A DNA stretch of 64,000 bases. It comes from Panaeolus papilionaceus (taxonomy: Eukaryota > Basidiomycota > Agaricomycetes > Agaricales). The stretch's first letter is position 1. Each line of letters begins with the position of its first letter. The stretch covers positions 1 to 64,000 of the forward strand of contig JADNRZ010000051.1 in the NCBI GenBank assembly GCA_015501605.1, in the 5' to 3' direction. The position numbers were made by a program, and so were the translations under genes. Shown piece after piece: positions 1 to 9,425 of this stretch. The notes below the pieces were generated by a model. It ran no database searches. It was not told the origin of the DNA and worked only from the letters and a program-made list of their open reading frames with translations.

Positions 1-820
1 CCGGTTTGGTGTGCATTAATTGTAGGAGGTCAAGTACAGTCATACCACCTTTCTGTAGAGTTTCGAGAGCATCTAATGCATACTGAGCCTTACTCATGCG
101 CGCCAATTGTCTGGGGACTGTTATTGAAGTTGAGCTGGTAGAAAGTGGATTACTTGATTCCATCTGCTTCGAGCTTTCCCTTCCAACCAATGTGATCGGT
201 GTCATCAAAATATCCGATTCAAATGACATTGAATTGTTGTCGGATGGAAATAATAAGGGACTTGGGGGACTGAGACTTGATATTTCGGGTTCAACAAATG
301 TTAAATGACTTGATGGCATGGTGTGGGGTGTGGTTAGATCACGATGGAGATTCAAATGATTTGATGTTTCTCGGAGCGGACTTCTCAAGAATGGTGGCAC
401 TTCAGGGACTTCGACAGGTGGGTACTTCAAGCTTAGACAAAAATATTAGTATATATGCGGTGTTTTTTCTGATAGATCATACACAGAACTCAGACCAGAC
501 TCCGTTGATCTTAGAGTGGGTTGCAAGAAGTTCTCAAGTGTTGGTGACCTTTCTTGACTTGTAATGTCTTTTGCGGATGGACTGCCAGCTGAGAATACTG
601 ATGTACTACTCCTAGGTATCCCAGGTACCCTATAAGCGTCACGGCGTGCACGTTTCTCTTGTGATCTTGATTTTTCGAGGGATCTATTGCGCTTCAGGGA
701 TGCGGCTGTGTGTCGGGAAACTGGTCCCAATGTGAATACCGGCATCATAGTTCCGGATATGGTGCTTTCTGGATCATCATGATTATGTTCAGATGTGTTG
801 GTTTGGAAATTGTTGTACAT
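1..820 (-). CDS. N-terminal part of a large unknown protein (runs off the window)
   Basis: Model is complement(<1..431, 483..820). The start is the ATG at 820. A 51-nt intron (432-482, GTATGA...CTAAG, with a TACTAAT branch) removes the only in-frame stop and keeps the frame open to the window edge. The first about 180 residues are Ser/Pro/Thr-rich and look disordered. The last visible stretch (YALDALETLQKGGMTVLDLL) is a short ordered segment. Segments of this kind precede the core of large transposon-associated Agaricomycete proteins such as the DUF6589 group, but this assignment is from memory of the family style and is weak. The core domain is outside the window. The gene lies upstream of, and divergent from, the retrotransposon at 1203. 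Confidence 0.5.
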
Positions 821-1022
821 TGGGGCAGGAGGAGACGTTGGTAGAGAGTTAAGTTCTATTCTAGTTTTGCGACGGCTACTTGACAAAGTTAAGCCGCACG
901 TCGCTTTCCTTTTTAGGCATGCACGCACACGCTCGCTCAAAAAGGAACATCACCTCTGCCTCCAACGCGTTGGTCAGCTTAATGTCCCACGGGATGGCCT
1001 GCCACGGAGTTACCCGCCTTCC

Positions 1023-1075
1023 CAGTCCCTCACGGAGGCTGATGCCTCGGGTGAGGGACTGCGTCACCAGTCTAG
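1023..1075 (+). repeat. Hairpin-forming short dispersed repeat
   Basis: CAGTCCCTCAC (1023-1033) and GTGAGGGACTG (1051-1061) are perfect inverted arms around a smaller GAGGC-TGAT-GCCTC hairpin. The 3' arm and the following bases recur at 59238-59268 with few changes. CTAG follows the 3' arm after exactly 10 nt. The rest of 821-1197 shows no gene. Confidence 0.6.
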
Positions 1076-1197
1076 CAGGGTAGTAGGTTTTACGACCTTG
1101 CGCTCAGATGCTAAAATAGGAAAAGTGGTGTGAAAAATTGACCTTGAGTAGCACAAAAATGTCCGCTTTTGAGATGGGTTTGACGGCCGTTATAACC

Positions 1198-1202
1198 TCC
1201 AC
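1198..1202. repeat. Target site duplication of the LTR retrotransposon
   Basis: TCCAC lies directly before the 5' LTR and again directly after the 3' LTR at 8708-8712. A 5-bp duplication is usual for Ty3/gypsy integrases. Confidence 0.95.
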
Positions 1203-1761
1203 TGTTACGTCGACTCTTTTCTTCTTCTCTTCTCTTTATCTTATCTGGACTACTATCCCTCTTCATCTTATCTTCGTGTACTATCATCTCTCTTTGTACT
1301 TATATTTCGTCTATTTCCTATCTCCGGAACCCCACCTTTCCCTCCTATCTCTGACTCCCACTCCACCTTCATTCCCGCTGTCGCTCCACTTCATTTTCCT
1401 AACTATGACTCACTTTCTTACTCATCTCTCTCACATTTATGACTCATTCCTACTGCGGACCATACTTGTGACTCATATATCTCTCACCTTATCTACTCGA
1501 CATTTACACGCACAGCCTCGCTAAATATCTATATAAACACCGTAGTTTATACCCTTGTTCTTTAGCTAGTTCTTTAACTTCGAATAGAACAACAACTTCT
1601 ACGACGATCTTACTCTTCTCGCTCTCTTCTAAGACAATACCAGCGTAGCGTGCGTACGCAGTGGCATTCTTAGAACGATACTCGAATCCTATCGCACGAC
1701 CGAACCGACTCCGACTAGTCCAAAGGCCTTAACCGCAAGCGCCCGTCGGGCTACCGTAACA
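1203..1761 (+). repeat. 5' LTR
   Basis: Begins TGTTACG and ends CGTAACA, so it has 7-bp terminal inverted repeats with TG/CA ends. It is pyrimidine-rich and holds a TATA box and a likely transcript start. By eye it matches the 3' LTR throughout. Confidence 0.96.
1530..1537 (+). promoter_or_regulatory. TATA box of the LTR promoter
   Basis: TATATAAA, with its twin at 8476-8483 in the 3' LTR. It lies 26-33 nt upstream of 1563, where the sequence complementary to the primer site begins. This spacing fits transcription starting near 1560. Confidence 0.7.
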
Positions 1762-1774
1762 AAAGAACTAGCTA
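1762..1774 (+). other. Primer binding site, complementary to the element's own 5' transcript
   Basis: AAAGAACTAGCTA starts at the first base after the LTR. It is the perfect reverse complement of TAGCTAGTTCTTT at 1563-1575 inside the LTR, close to the predicted RNA 5' end. This is the arrangement known for Tf1-type self-priming, in which the first bases of the RNA fold back and prime minus-strand synthesis. No tRNA match was evident. Confidence 0.75.
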
Positions 1775-2010
1775 CCCCAACGCACACCGTCCGTAATTTA
1801 CGAGACGGCACCTCTCATACAAAACGGCAACCCGGAAGAAGAACACCAGCACCAGACCTCGATCAGGAACCTCCAGCCAAGCTACCTCTCCTGTATCAAC
1901 TAGCAGCAGAGGATTACGATTCCCGCTCAGAAAGAAGAAACCCTGGGGAAAATTAGAAACATCCAAAAAAGAACAACAGAAGACCAACGACCCTCTCTCC
2001 GAACCAGACC

Positions 2011-2172
2011 CAGAAACTGAACTAGAATCCCAGACCAACGAACAAGAAGAACTCGACACTCCTGTATCACACAGCGAACAAAGAAAATTCCCAGAAACTG
2101 AACAAGAATCCCAGACCAACGAACAAGAAGAACTTGACACCTCAGTATCAGCCAGCGAACCAAGAGAATCCC
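2011..2172 (+). repeat. Two in-frame 81-bp tandem repeats in the gag leader
   Basis: Units 2011-2091 and 2092-2172 are each 81 bp (27 codons). They encode acidic Glu/Gln/Ser/Thr-rich repeats in the gag frame (for example ESQTNEQEELDT), upstream of the first ATG. Confidence 0.85.
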
Positions 2173-2378
2173 CAGAGACCCCAGAACCTACTGAACCCAC
2201 GAACGAACCAGAAGAAATCCCAGGCACACCAGAAGAACCCTTGAAAGAACCCGAACAACCCCTCGACGTCTCTCTTGCCCTCAGTCAACCAATTGAACCA
2301 TACGACCCCAGAGAACTGGACTACACTATCACCAGAACTCCAGTCTTTAGCACCGAAATCCCTTCGTTCTCTACTAGC

Positions 2379-3548
2379 ATGGCGACTGCAACTCTCACTC
2401 ACCCCCCAGGAGGCCGCTCTGCCTCCTCTTCGAGACCTGGAGGGACTGTCCAAGATCGCTCCCAGAGAGGACTCTCCGGACCACCTGAAGGAGACCCCAA
2501 CCCCGGAACCGATGACGAAGGACAAGGTGACCCCGACCCTCCTGGCAACCCTGGTCCCGGCAATGGCCCACAAGATGACCCTGCTGCAGAGGCATTCAAA
2601 AACGCCATGAAGAAAGAAGTCAACCTTGGCGCACCTGAGAAGTTTGCAGGAGATCGCACAAAGACCAAACATTTCATCACCGAATGCCAATCCTATCTCC
2701 ACATCAACCGACACATCTACAACAATGATGATCTAAAGATTGCCTTCATCCTGTCTTACTTCACCGAAGGACCAAAGGGAGAAAGAGAGGCGATGGACTG
2801 GAAACGCTGCTTCCTCGCTGGAAAGTTTGATGATGCCCAAAGGAACAGGACCGCGGTTTCCTATGGAAGGTTCAACGACTTCCTTAAAAAATTCAATGAA
2901 GACTTCGCCCCACGACTTGGACAAGACCACGCCAGAAAGGACCTCAAAAACATCCAACAAGAAGGGAATGTCGAGTCACACAACACCGCTTTCAAGAACC
3001 TCATGATCACCGCAGGCTATGCCTTCCCTCATACCGACCCTGACGATGACATTGAACCAATGGAAGACCTGCTGATCGGGATCTACCAAGACTCCCTCAA
3101 GAAACCAATCTTGGACAGAATTCGCAACAACGGATACAACCCCTACACCCTGAAGGAGTGGATGGACCGAGCAGCAGAAGTGGACGCCCGTTGGAGGGAA
3201 TCCTTCCCTTTCCCATTCGACAAGAAACCAGCCAAACGCTTCACCTCTAACCAGATGGGGTTCAGATTTGCAAATTCCAAGCAAATCAATCTCACCGAAG
3301 TTGAACGCGCGGACCACATGAAGAATGGCACCTGCTTCCGCTGCCACCAACCAGGTCATATCTCCAAATTCTGCCCTAACCGCGATCTCAAGAAAACGAA
3401 CCAGAACCAGAACACCAGCAACCGCGACGCCGCCCCGACTAGAAACCCGAAGGATTTCGCCAAATACATCCGCACTTTCTATCAGGACTTGAACGAAGAA
3501 CAGCGCGCCGAATTTGCCTCCGAATTGCAAGAACAGGATTTTTCCTAA
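2379..3548 (+). CDS. gag: Gag (capsid/nucleocapsid) protein of the retrotransposon
   Basis: The protein has 389 residues from the ATG at 2379, the first ATG in the predicted transcript. It forms the virus-like particle and binds the element RNA. Order: Ser/Pro/Gly-rich N-terminus, a helical capsid-like region of about residues 75-300 starting near FKNAMKKEVNLG, then a CCHC knuckle CFRCHQPGHISKFC (about 3334-3375) and a Lys/Asn-rich tail. The same frame is open upstream to 1797 with no ATG, so an N-terminal extension would need non-AUG initiation. Pol lies in the -1 frame and its open frame reaches back into the gag stop. GATTTTTCC at 3537-3545, just before the stop, is a possible slip site, but it is not a standard heptamer. 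Confidence 0.88.
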   Translation: MATATLTHPPGGRSASSSRPGGTVQDRSQRGLSGPPEGDPNPGTDDEGQGDPDPPGNPGPGNGPQDDPAAEAFKNAMKKEVNLGAPEKFAGDRTKTKHFITECQSYLHINRHIYNNDDLKIAFILSYFTEGPKGEREAMDWKRCFLAGKFDDAQRNRTAVSYGRFNDFLKKFNEDFAPRLGQDHARKDLKNIQQEGNVESHNTAFKNLMITAGYAFPHTDPDDDIEPMEDLLIGIYQDSLKKPILDRIRNNGYNPYTLKEWMDRAAEVDARWRESFPFPFDKKPAKRFTSNQMGFRFANSKQINLTEVERADHMKNGTCFRCHQPGHISKFCPNRDLKKTNQNQNTSNRDAAPTRNPKDFAKYIRTFYQDLNEEQRAEFASELQEQDFS

Positions 3549-6500
3549 AAGGTTTCGCCTCGACGTCTAAACCTTATGTATCAGTTTGTTCCGCTTTGAT
3601 AGCTCACAATGAATCTTTTTCTGTCCCCGTGACTATCAAGTGTGAACAACTGAGAACCGCCGAACCCCTGCATACCCAAGCCCTCCTTGACTCTGGAGCG
3701 GCTGGCATATTCATCGACCAATCATTTGCGAAACTCCACGACCTTCCCCTGACTCCACTCAGAACACCGATCCTAGTCCGAAACGTTGACGGCACCGCGA
3801 ACAAGAAGGGTACAATTACCCACCGAACGACTCTGAACCTGAAGATCTACGACAAAATCAAGAAAACCGATTTCCTAGTAACTGGGTTAGGAAATCAGAA
3901 GATTATCTTGGGACTGCCCTGGTTGCAGGATACGAACCCCGAGATCGACTGGAAGAATGCCTCTCTAAACTGGCGTACCCCAACTATTAAGGACGAACCC
4001 GACAGAGAAGAACGCTTGAATAGCACGAAGAACCCGATTCCCGACTGGTACCCAACCGACTCGATTATCATCGAAGAACGAACCATCTCTCAACTGGAAC
4101 TCCACGTTAAGAAGATGCTTGGAAAGAACACGACCCTGACCAGACCAGACCGACTTACAACCGACGACCTGATCATCTCCTTTATGGAAGGAGAACCGAC
4201 AGAAGAAACCAAAGAAATCTGGATCGACACAACTCTGACGCATTCCCAAGCCTTTGCTCAGAAATTTGACAAGAAAACCGACGAAACCGACCCGACCAAG
4301 ATCGTTCCACCAGAATACCACCCTTGGATTTCCGTTTTCAGTGAAGAAGCCTCTTCGACCTTACCAGCGCACAAACCCTGGGATCACGAGATCAAGCTCA
4401 AACCTGATTTTGTCCACAAATCCGCCAAAGTTTACTCCCTCAACCGAGAACAGGACGATGTCACCAAACAGTTCCTCGATGAACACCTTGCCAAGGGAAC
4501 CATCCGACATAGCGAATCCCCTGAAGCCGCAGGATTTTTCTATGTTGCGAAGAAGGATGGCAAACTACGCCCATGCCAAGACTACCGACATTTGAACGAA
4601 GGAACCATTAAAAACGCCTACCCTCTCCCCCTTGTCACCGACCTTATGGATAAACTCCGAGACGCCAAATATTTCACTAAACTTGACGTTCGATGGGGCT
4701 ACAACAATATCCGAATCAAGGAAGGAGATGAATGGAAGGCGGCCTTCAAGACCAAGTACGGACTCTTTGAACCCCTCGTTATGTTCTTCGGCCTTTGCAA
4801 CTCCCCAGCGACCTTCCAATCAATGATGGACAATATCTTCATCCGACAAGTCGAAAACGGTTATATCATCATCTACATGGACGACATCTTGATCTATGCC
4901 ACAAACGAACAGGACCTCGAAAAATACACCAAAGAAGTACTCCAGATCATGAAAGAAAACGACCTCTACTTGAAACCCGAAAAATGCGAATTCAACAAAA
5001 CCAAGATCGCCTACCTAGGATTTATCATCGAACACAACAAGATCTCCATGGACCCCGCCAAGATCTCCGGTATTAAAGACTGGCCGACCCCAAAGACCCT
5101 CAAACAAGTCCGGTCGTTCCTAGGCTTTGGCAACTTCTACCGAAAATTCATCCGACACTACTCCGATCTCGCTAGACCCCTGAACGACCTACTCCGAAAA
5201 GACCGACCTTTCATCTGGACAGAAACTCACCAGACCGCATTCGACAACCTCAAAGACCGATTCAGTAAAGAACCAGTCCTCGCGATGCCCGATCAGAACC
5301 GACCATTTCAAATCGAGGCTGACGCATCTCAATATGCTTATGGAGCTGTTCTCACCCAAACCGACAGCAACGGAAAACGACACCCCAAGCAAATCACCGA
5401 AGCACGACCCCTCGACAAGAACGCCATGGAAGCTCTAGAAACACTGTTGAAGAATACCAATGTCACCTCTGGCACCTCGATCAACGATTGGTCCTTCGAA
5501 GAAGGAGACCACGGGAAACTCCTCTTCTACAAAGACAAGGTCTACGTCCCGAATGACCAAGAACTTAGAAAATCCATCGTCATGCACTTCCACGATCCCG
5601 TCACTGCTGGACATCCTGGCCAAATCGAAACTTACAACGCCGTCGCCACATCATATTGGTGGCCTGGTATGCGTCGATTTATCTCCGCCTACGTCAAAGG
5701 ATGCTCCACCTGCCAACAGTTCAAGATCAATCGGAACCCCGCACGACCCACCTTGATGCCGATCCCCGCTCCAGAATCATTAAAACCCTTCGCCCAGACG
5801 TCAATGGACCTAATCACCGACCTACCGCCATCCCTCGGATACGACTCTATTCTATCCGTGGTGGACCACGGCCTTACGAAGGGGGTAATTCTCATTCCTT
5901 GTTCCAAAACGATCACTGCTGAAGGCACAGCCAAACTTTTACTCGATAACCTTTACAAAAGATTTGGACTCCCAGACTCCATCACTTCAGATCGAGACCC
6001 CAGATTCGCAGCCCACGCCTTCAAAGAACTTCTCAGACTCCTCAACGTCGAATCCAAACTTTCCACAGCATATCACCCCCAGACAGACGGCACCACAGAA
6101 CGTTTCAACCAAGAAATCGAAGTATACCTCTCCATCTATTGTATCACGAACCCCGAATCTTGGCCCGATGCACTCCCCACCCTTGAATTCACTCATAACA
6201 ACCGATGACACTCTGACCGCGCTCATTCCCCTTTCGAACTTATGCTAGGAACGAGTCCTACACAGATCCCTTTGGCCTTCGAACACACGGTCTACCCTTC
6301 TGTGGACAAGAAGCTCGCTTCCCTCCTCAAAATCCGACAGGAAGCTATCGCCGCTCACACGTTTGCCAGAAATAGAATGATCAACTTCAGCAAGAACCCG
6401 TTCACGCCATTCAAGAAAGGAGACTTAGTTTGGCTAGACTCCCGAAACCTGAAACTCGGGCACAATAAGAAGATCTCAACCAAGAGAGAAGGACCCTTTC

Positions 6501-6835
6501 CAATTACCGAAGTTCTGGGACCCGTCACGTACCGCCTCAAGCTCCCAAACTATTGGAAGATCCACGACGTATTCCACGCCACTCTTCTCTCCGAATATTC
6601 TGAAACACCCGAACACGGACCAAACTTCCCCCAACCGCCACCGGACATCATCGGCGGAGAAGAAGAATACGAACTCGACCGAATTCACAAACACCGTGGG
6701 AAGCAGAACAACAGAGAATACTTCGTTTCATGGAAAGGTTTCACACCGTTCCACAATTCATGGGAACCAGAATCTCACCTTGCCAATGCCCCTGACATTC
6801 TCCTACCTTATAAGAAGCGTCACAAACTTACCTAG
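3542..6835 (+). pseudogene. pol: Pol polyprotein with RNase H deletion and an integrase stop
   Basis: The frame is open from about 3542 (-1 relative to gag) to TAG at 6833-6835, broken by one TGA at 6206-6208. Domains in order: aspartic protease (LLDSGAAG, about 3683); reverse transcriptase with YMDD at 4874-4885; the start of RNase H (EADASQYAYGA, about 5317); integrase with an HHCC zinc finger (H..H..CSTC, about 5580-5715) and D,D,E residues (about 5807, 5991 and 6100); and a C-terminal chromodomain (about 6660-6830, with YFVSWKGF). RNase H jumps in frame from GKRHP to KQITEARPL, so the middle and end of that domain, including later catalytic acids, and most of the connection are missing. 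At the TGA related integrases have Arg after HNNR, so CGA to TGA is the simplest explanation. Confidence 0.9.
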
Positions 6836-6875
6836 ATTCCCCAGTTCAACCAACAACTACTTCTCTACAAACAAC

Positions 6876-8117
6876 ATGACTACCACCTCCGCTCTCAAAT
6901 CCTCATCCTCTTCCTCTTTCTCGTCTGCCCCCAAATCCGTTCGAATCCACTCTCCAGCTCAAGGTTCCTTCTCGGACCCTCCCACTGTCGCTTCTCCAGT
7001 TTTTCCCCAATCAATGTCCAATGAGGAATTCATTGCTCGCACCAAAACCCTCATCGCCGAAGCCAAACAACGAGGACGCCTCCTTGAAGAAGAAGCCAAT
7101 CGACGTGAAGCCTCTTCATCCAAAATCTCCGAGATTCAAAGTCTCGACGACGTCCTCAACACTCTCGTTCAAGCCCACGAGAACACCATTGTCAACGGTA
7201 ACGACCCTGAGCTCACCAACATCCTCTATCAAGCTAAAGGATGGGAAACACCCTCTGTCACCCCTGGCTCCGCTCACGACCGTACCACTATTAGCTTCGA
7301 AGAGTTCGTCGACATCTTCCGTACCAAAGAAGACTACGACCTCCTAGCGTGGAAACTCCCGTTCTCCGATCATCACTTGCCCCACTTTCGTTTCATGGAC
7401 AACAACGTCAACGAAATCAAGAAACAGATCCTCAAGTTAATGGCAATATGCGACAACCTCCGCAGGAAAGCCACTGACAACTGGGACGTTGGATGTGGCC
7501 AGTTCGAGGCCTTCTGCCAACAACATTTCAACAACCCAGACTGCAGGAATCGTCTCATGGAACTCATCGTCGAGCAAAGGAAGAAATACGCTGGTCACGA
7601 ACCCAACGACAACTACACCTTCAAACACAATAAAAACCCCTCCTACGACTACTCATTTCCCATTCCCCAACTACCAACTCTACCGGAACTCGCATCTCGC
7701 GACCCTAAAAATCTATTCAAAAACCTTGACCCCGTCGCCACCAGTAACCTCGTCACTCTCTTAAAACAGGGCACCCAACTCTGCTTAAAATGTCCCGTTC
7801 CTGATCATTTCATAACAGACTGTCCCGACTTCATCTGTTGGAACTGCAGAAAGGAAGCACCTGGTCACCGCCTTAACTCCTGCCCTGGTCCTATCATCAA
7901 GAACAAGAAAGGAAAAAGGAAAGCCTCCTCCAATCGAAACTCCCCTTCAAATCCATGGACCAAACTCCGCCCCTGGGATCGAATCGACAGAGAATCGAGA
8001 GAACGAGGAGAATGGCAGCCCAGATCATCCACCAACAACGACGGCTCATGGCGCGACGACTTCTATGACTACGACGACGACATGTGCGACGAAGCCATCC
8101 ACAACATCAACACCTGA
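6876..8117 (+). CDS. Third ORF of the retrotransposon: tandem zinc-knuckle protein
   Basis: The protein has 413 residues from the ATG at 6876, 40 nt after the pol stop, in the position where env lies in retroviruses. It has no signal peptide or membrane segment, so it is not envelope-like. The N-terminus is Ser-rich. A helical, charged region follows (about residues 45-240, with RLLEEEANRRE), then two zinc knuckles from about 7782: CLKCPVPDHFITDC (CX2CX4HX4C) and CWNCRKEAPGHRLNSC (CX2CX6HX4C). The C-terminus is basic, then acidic. It reads as a second nucleocapsid-like RNA- or DNA-binding protein. The frame is intact, unlike pol. How it is translated (subgenomic RNA or reinitiation) cannot be seen. 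Confidence 0.8.
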   Translation: MTTTSALKSSSSSSFSSAPKSVRIHSPAQGSFSDPPTVASPVFPQSMSNEEFIARTKTLIAEAKQRGRLLEEEANRREASSSKISEIQSLDDVLNTLVQAHENTIVNGNDPELTNILYQAKGWETPSVTPGSAHDRTTISFEEFVDIFRTKEDYDLLAWKLPFSDHHLPHFRFMDNNVNEIKKQILKLMAICDNLRRKATDNWDVGCGQFEAFCQQHFNNPDCRNRLMELIVEQRKKYAGHEPNDNYTFKHNKNPSYDYSFPIPQLPTLPELASRDPKNLFKNLDPVATSNLVTLLKQGTQLCLKCPVPDHFITDCPDFICWNCRKEAPGHRLNSCPGPIIKNKKGKRKASSNRNSPSNPWTKLRPWDRIDRESRERGEWQPRSSTNNDGSWRDDFYDYDDDMCDEAIHNINT

Positions 8118-8140
8118 TTGAGGTCAATCAGTCTTAATAC

Positions 8141-8148
8141 GGGGGTAA
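8141..8148 (+). other. Polypurine-tract-like site for plus-strand priming
   Basis: GGGGGTAA lies directly before the 3' LTR. Position and purine content fit, but the tract is short and ends in TAA. Confidence 0.5.
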
Positions 8149-8707
8149 TGTTACGTCGACTCTTTTCTTCTTCTCTTCTCTTTATCTTATCTGGACTACT
8201 ATCCCTCTTCATCTTATCTTCGTGTACTATCATCTCTCTTTGTACTTATATTTCGTCTATTTCCTATCTCCGGAACCCCACCTTTCCCTCCTATCTCTGA
8301 CTCCCACTCCACCTTCATTCCCGCTGTCGCTCCACTTCATTTTCCTAACTATGACTCACTTTCTTACTCATCTCTCTCACATTTATGACTCATTCCTACT
8401 GCGGACCATACTTGTGACTCATATATCTCTCACCTTATCTACTCGACATTTACACGCACAGCCTCGCTAAATATCTATATAAACACCGTAGTTTATACCC
8501 TTGTTCTTTAGCTAGTTCTTTAACTTCGAATAGAACAACAACTTCTACGACGATCTTACTCTTCTCGCTCTCTTCTAAGACAATACCAGCGTAGCGTGCG
8601 TACGCAGTGGCATTCTTAGAACGATACTCGAATCCTATCGCACGACCGAACCGACTCCGACTAGTCCAAAGGCCTTAACCGCAAGCGCCCGTCGGGCTAC
8701 CGTAACA
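8149..8707 (+). repeat. 3' LTR
   Basis: 559 bp with the same ends and length as the 5' LTR and no difference found by eye. It is followed directly by TCCAC (8708-8712). Confidence 0.96.
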
Positions 8708-8712
8708 TCCAC

Positions 8713-9425
8713 CCACAGAGCAGAATGGGCAGAAATTACGACCACAAATCGAACAATTGCGGCCCCATAAACAACCCGTAAGAGCGGAATTTCATACCCG
8801 CATAAATTTCCAACCCTGTTGATAATTTTGGCTCCTATAGGGTAGGGCAGGGTATTCATCCTATCCACCTCCATATCCCTATCCCCCTATTCAATCATTG
8901 CCATCAATCCTCTGCCAAAATTTAAGCTAAGCTGATTGTAGCCAACGCAAGCTGGGGGCCGAAGGGGCCTTAAGAATTAGTTCTTTCTACAGATTCGGAG
9001 TTTTGCAACAATAAAATTGCGATTCGCCTGGCATAATTCAGAGGTTATTTTTAATCGTCTTCCTTCGGTCTTTCTGCGTTGGCTATTCAAGGATGTATCC
9101 GTAAGCAAATGAAACTTGTGCAGGTATACGGGCTGTCGTCATATCTTTAAATGATTGCTCTTCTGTCTATTAATCAGGCCCGTTTAAAACTATTCAGTAA
9201 GTAATGTCATCTATTTTAAGGTCAGTAGAACCTGTTTGAACGCGCATCGAGTAGCCAACTCTGTACACTAGTAGCTACCAATGTATTTTTGGTGCCAGAG
9301 GATCTTGATCCATCAAGGCACATGACACACCTGTCTCATTCTTATCATGGTCGTGTGTGTTGTGATCAATCTCTTCTTGATACTTCTTGATATTCAACCA
9401 CCAGATCCTTCAAGTTCTTTCATTC
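8713..9425. other. Intergenic, no gene seen
   Basis: Mixed-composition sequence between the retrotransposon and the F-box gene. No convincing ORF or repeat. It should hold the promoter of the gene starting at 9426. Confidence 0.5.

Larger units (their letters stand above)
1203..8707 (+). mobile_element. Ty3/gypsy chromovirus LTR retrotransposon, recent but defective
   Basis: The element is 7505 bp. It has two 559-bp LTRs that start TGTTACG and end CGTAACA, in which no difference was seen, and a TCCAC target duplication. The order is LTR, primer site, gag with a CCHC knuckle, pol (protease, reverse transcriptase, truncated RNase H, integrase, chromodomain), a third ORF with two zinc knuckles, a purine tract and LTR. 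The chromodomain and the internally complementary primer site point to the self-priming Tf1/sushi-like chromoviruses. Matching LTRs and an intact target duplication mean recent insertion. Yet pol has lost most of RNase H and carries a TGA in integrase, so this copy cannot be autonomous. Confidence 0.96.

Noticed and set aside
1138..1524. Open frame within the 5' LTR and its twin at 8222-8470
   Set aside because: Low-complexity Leu/Ser/Thr translation of the pyrimidine-rich LTR with no protein features. It is present only because both LTRs share the sequence.
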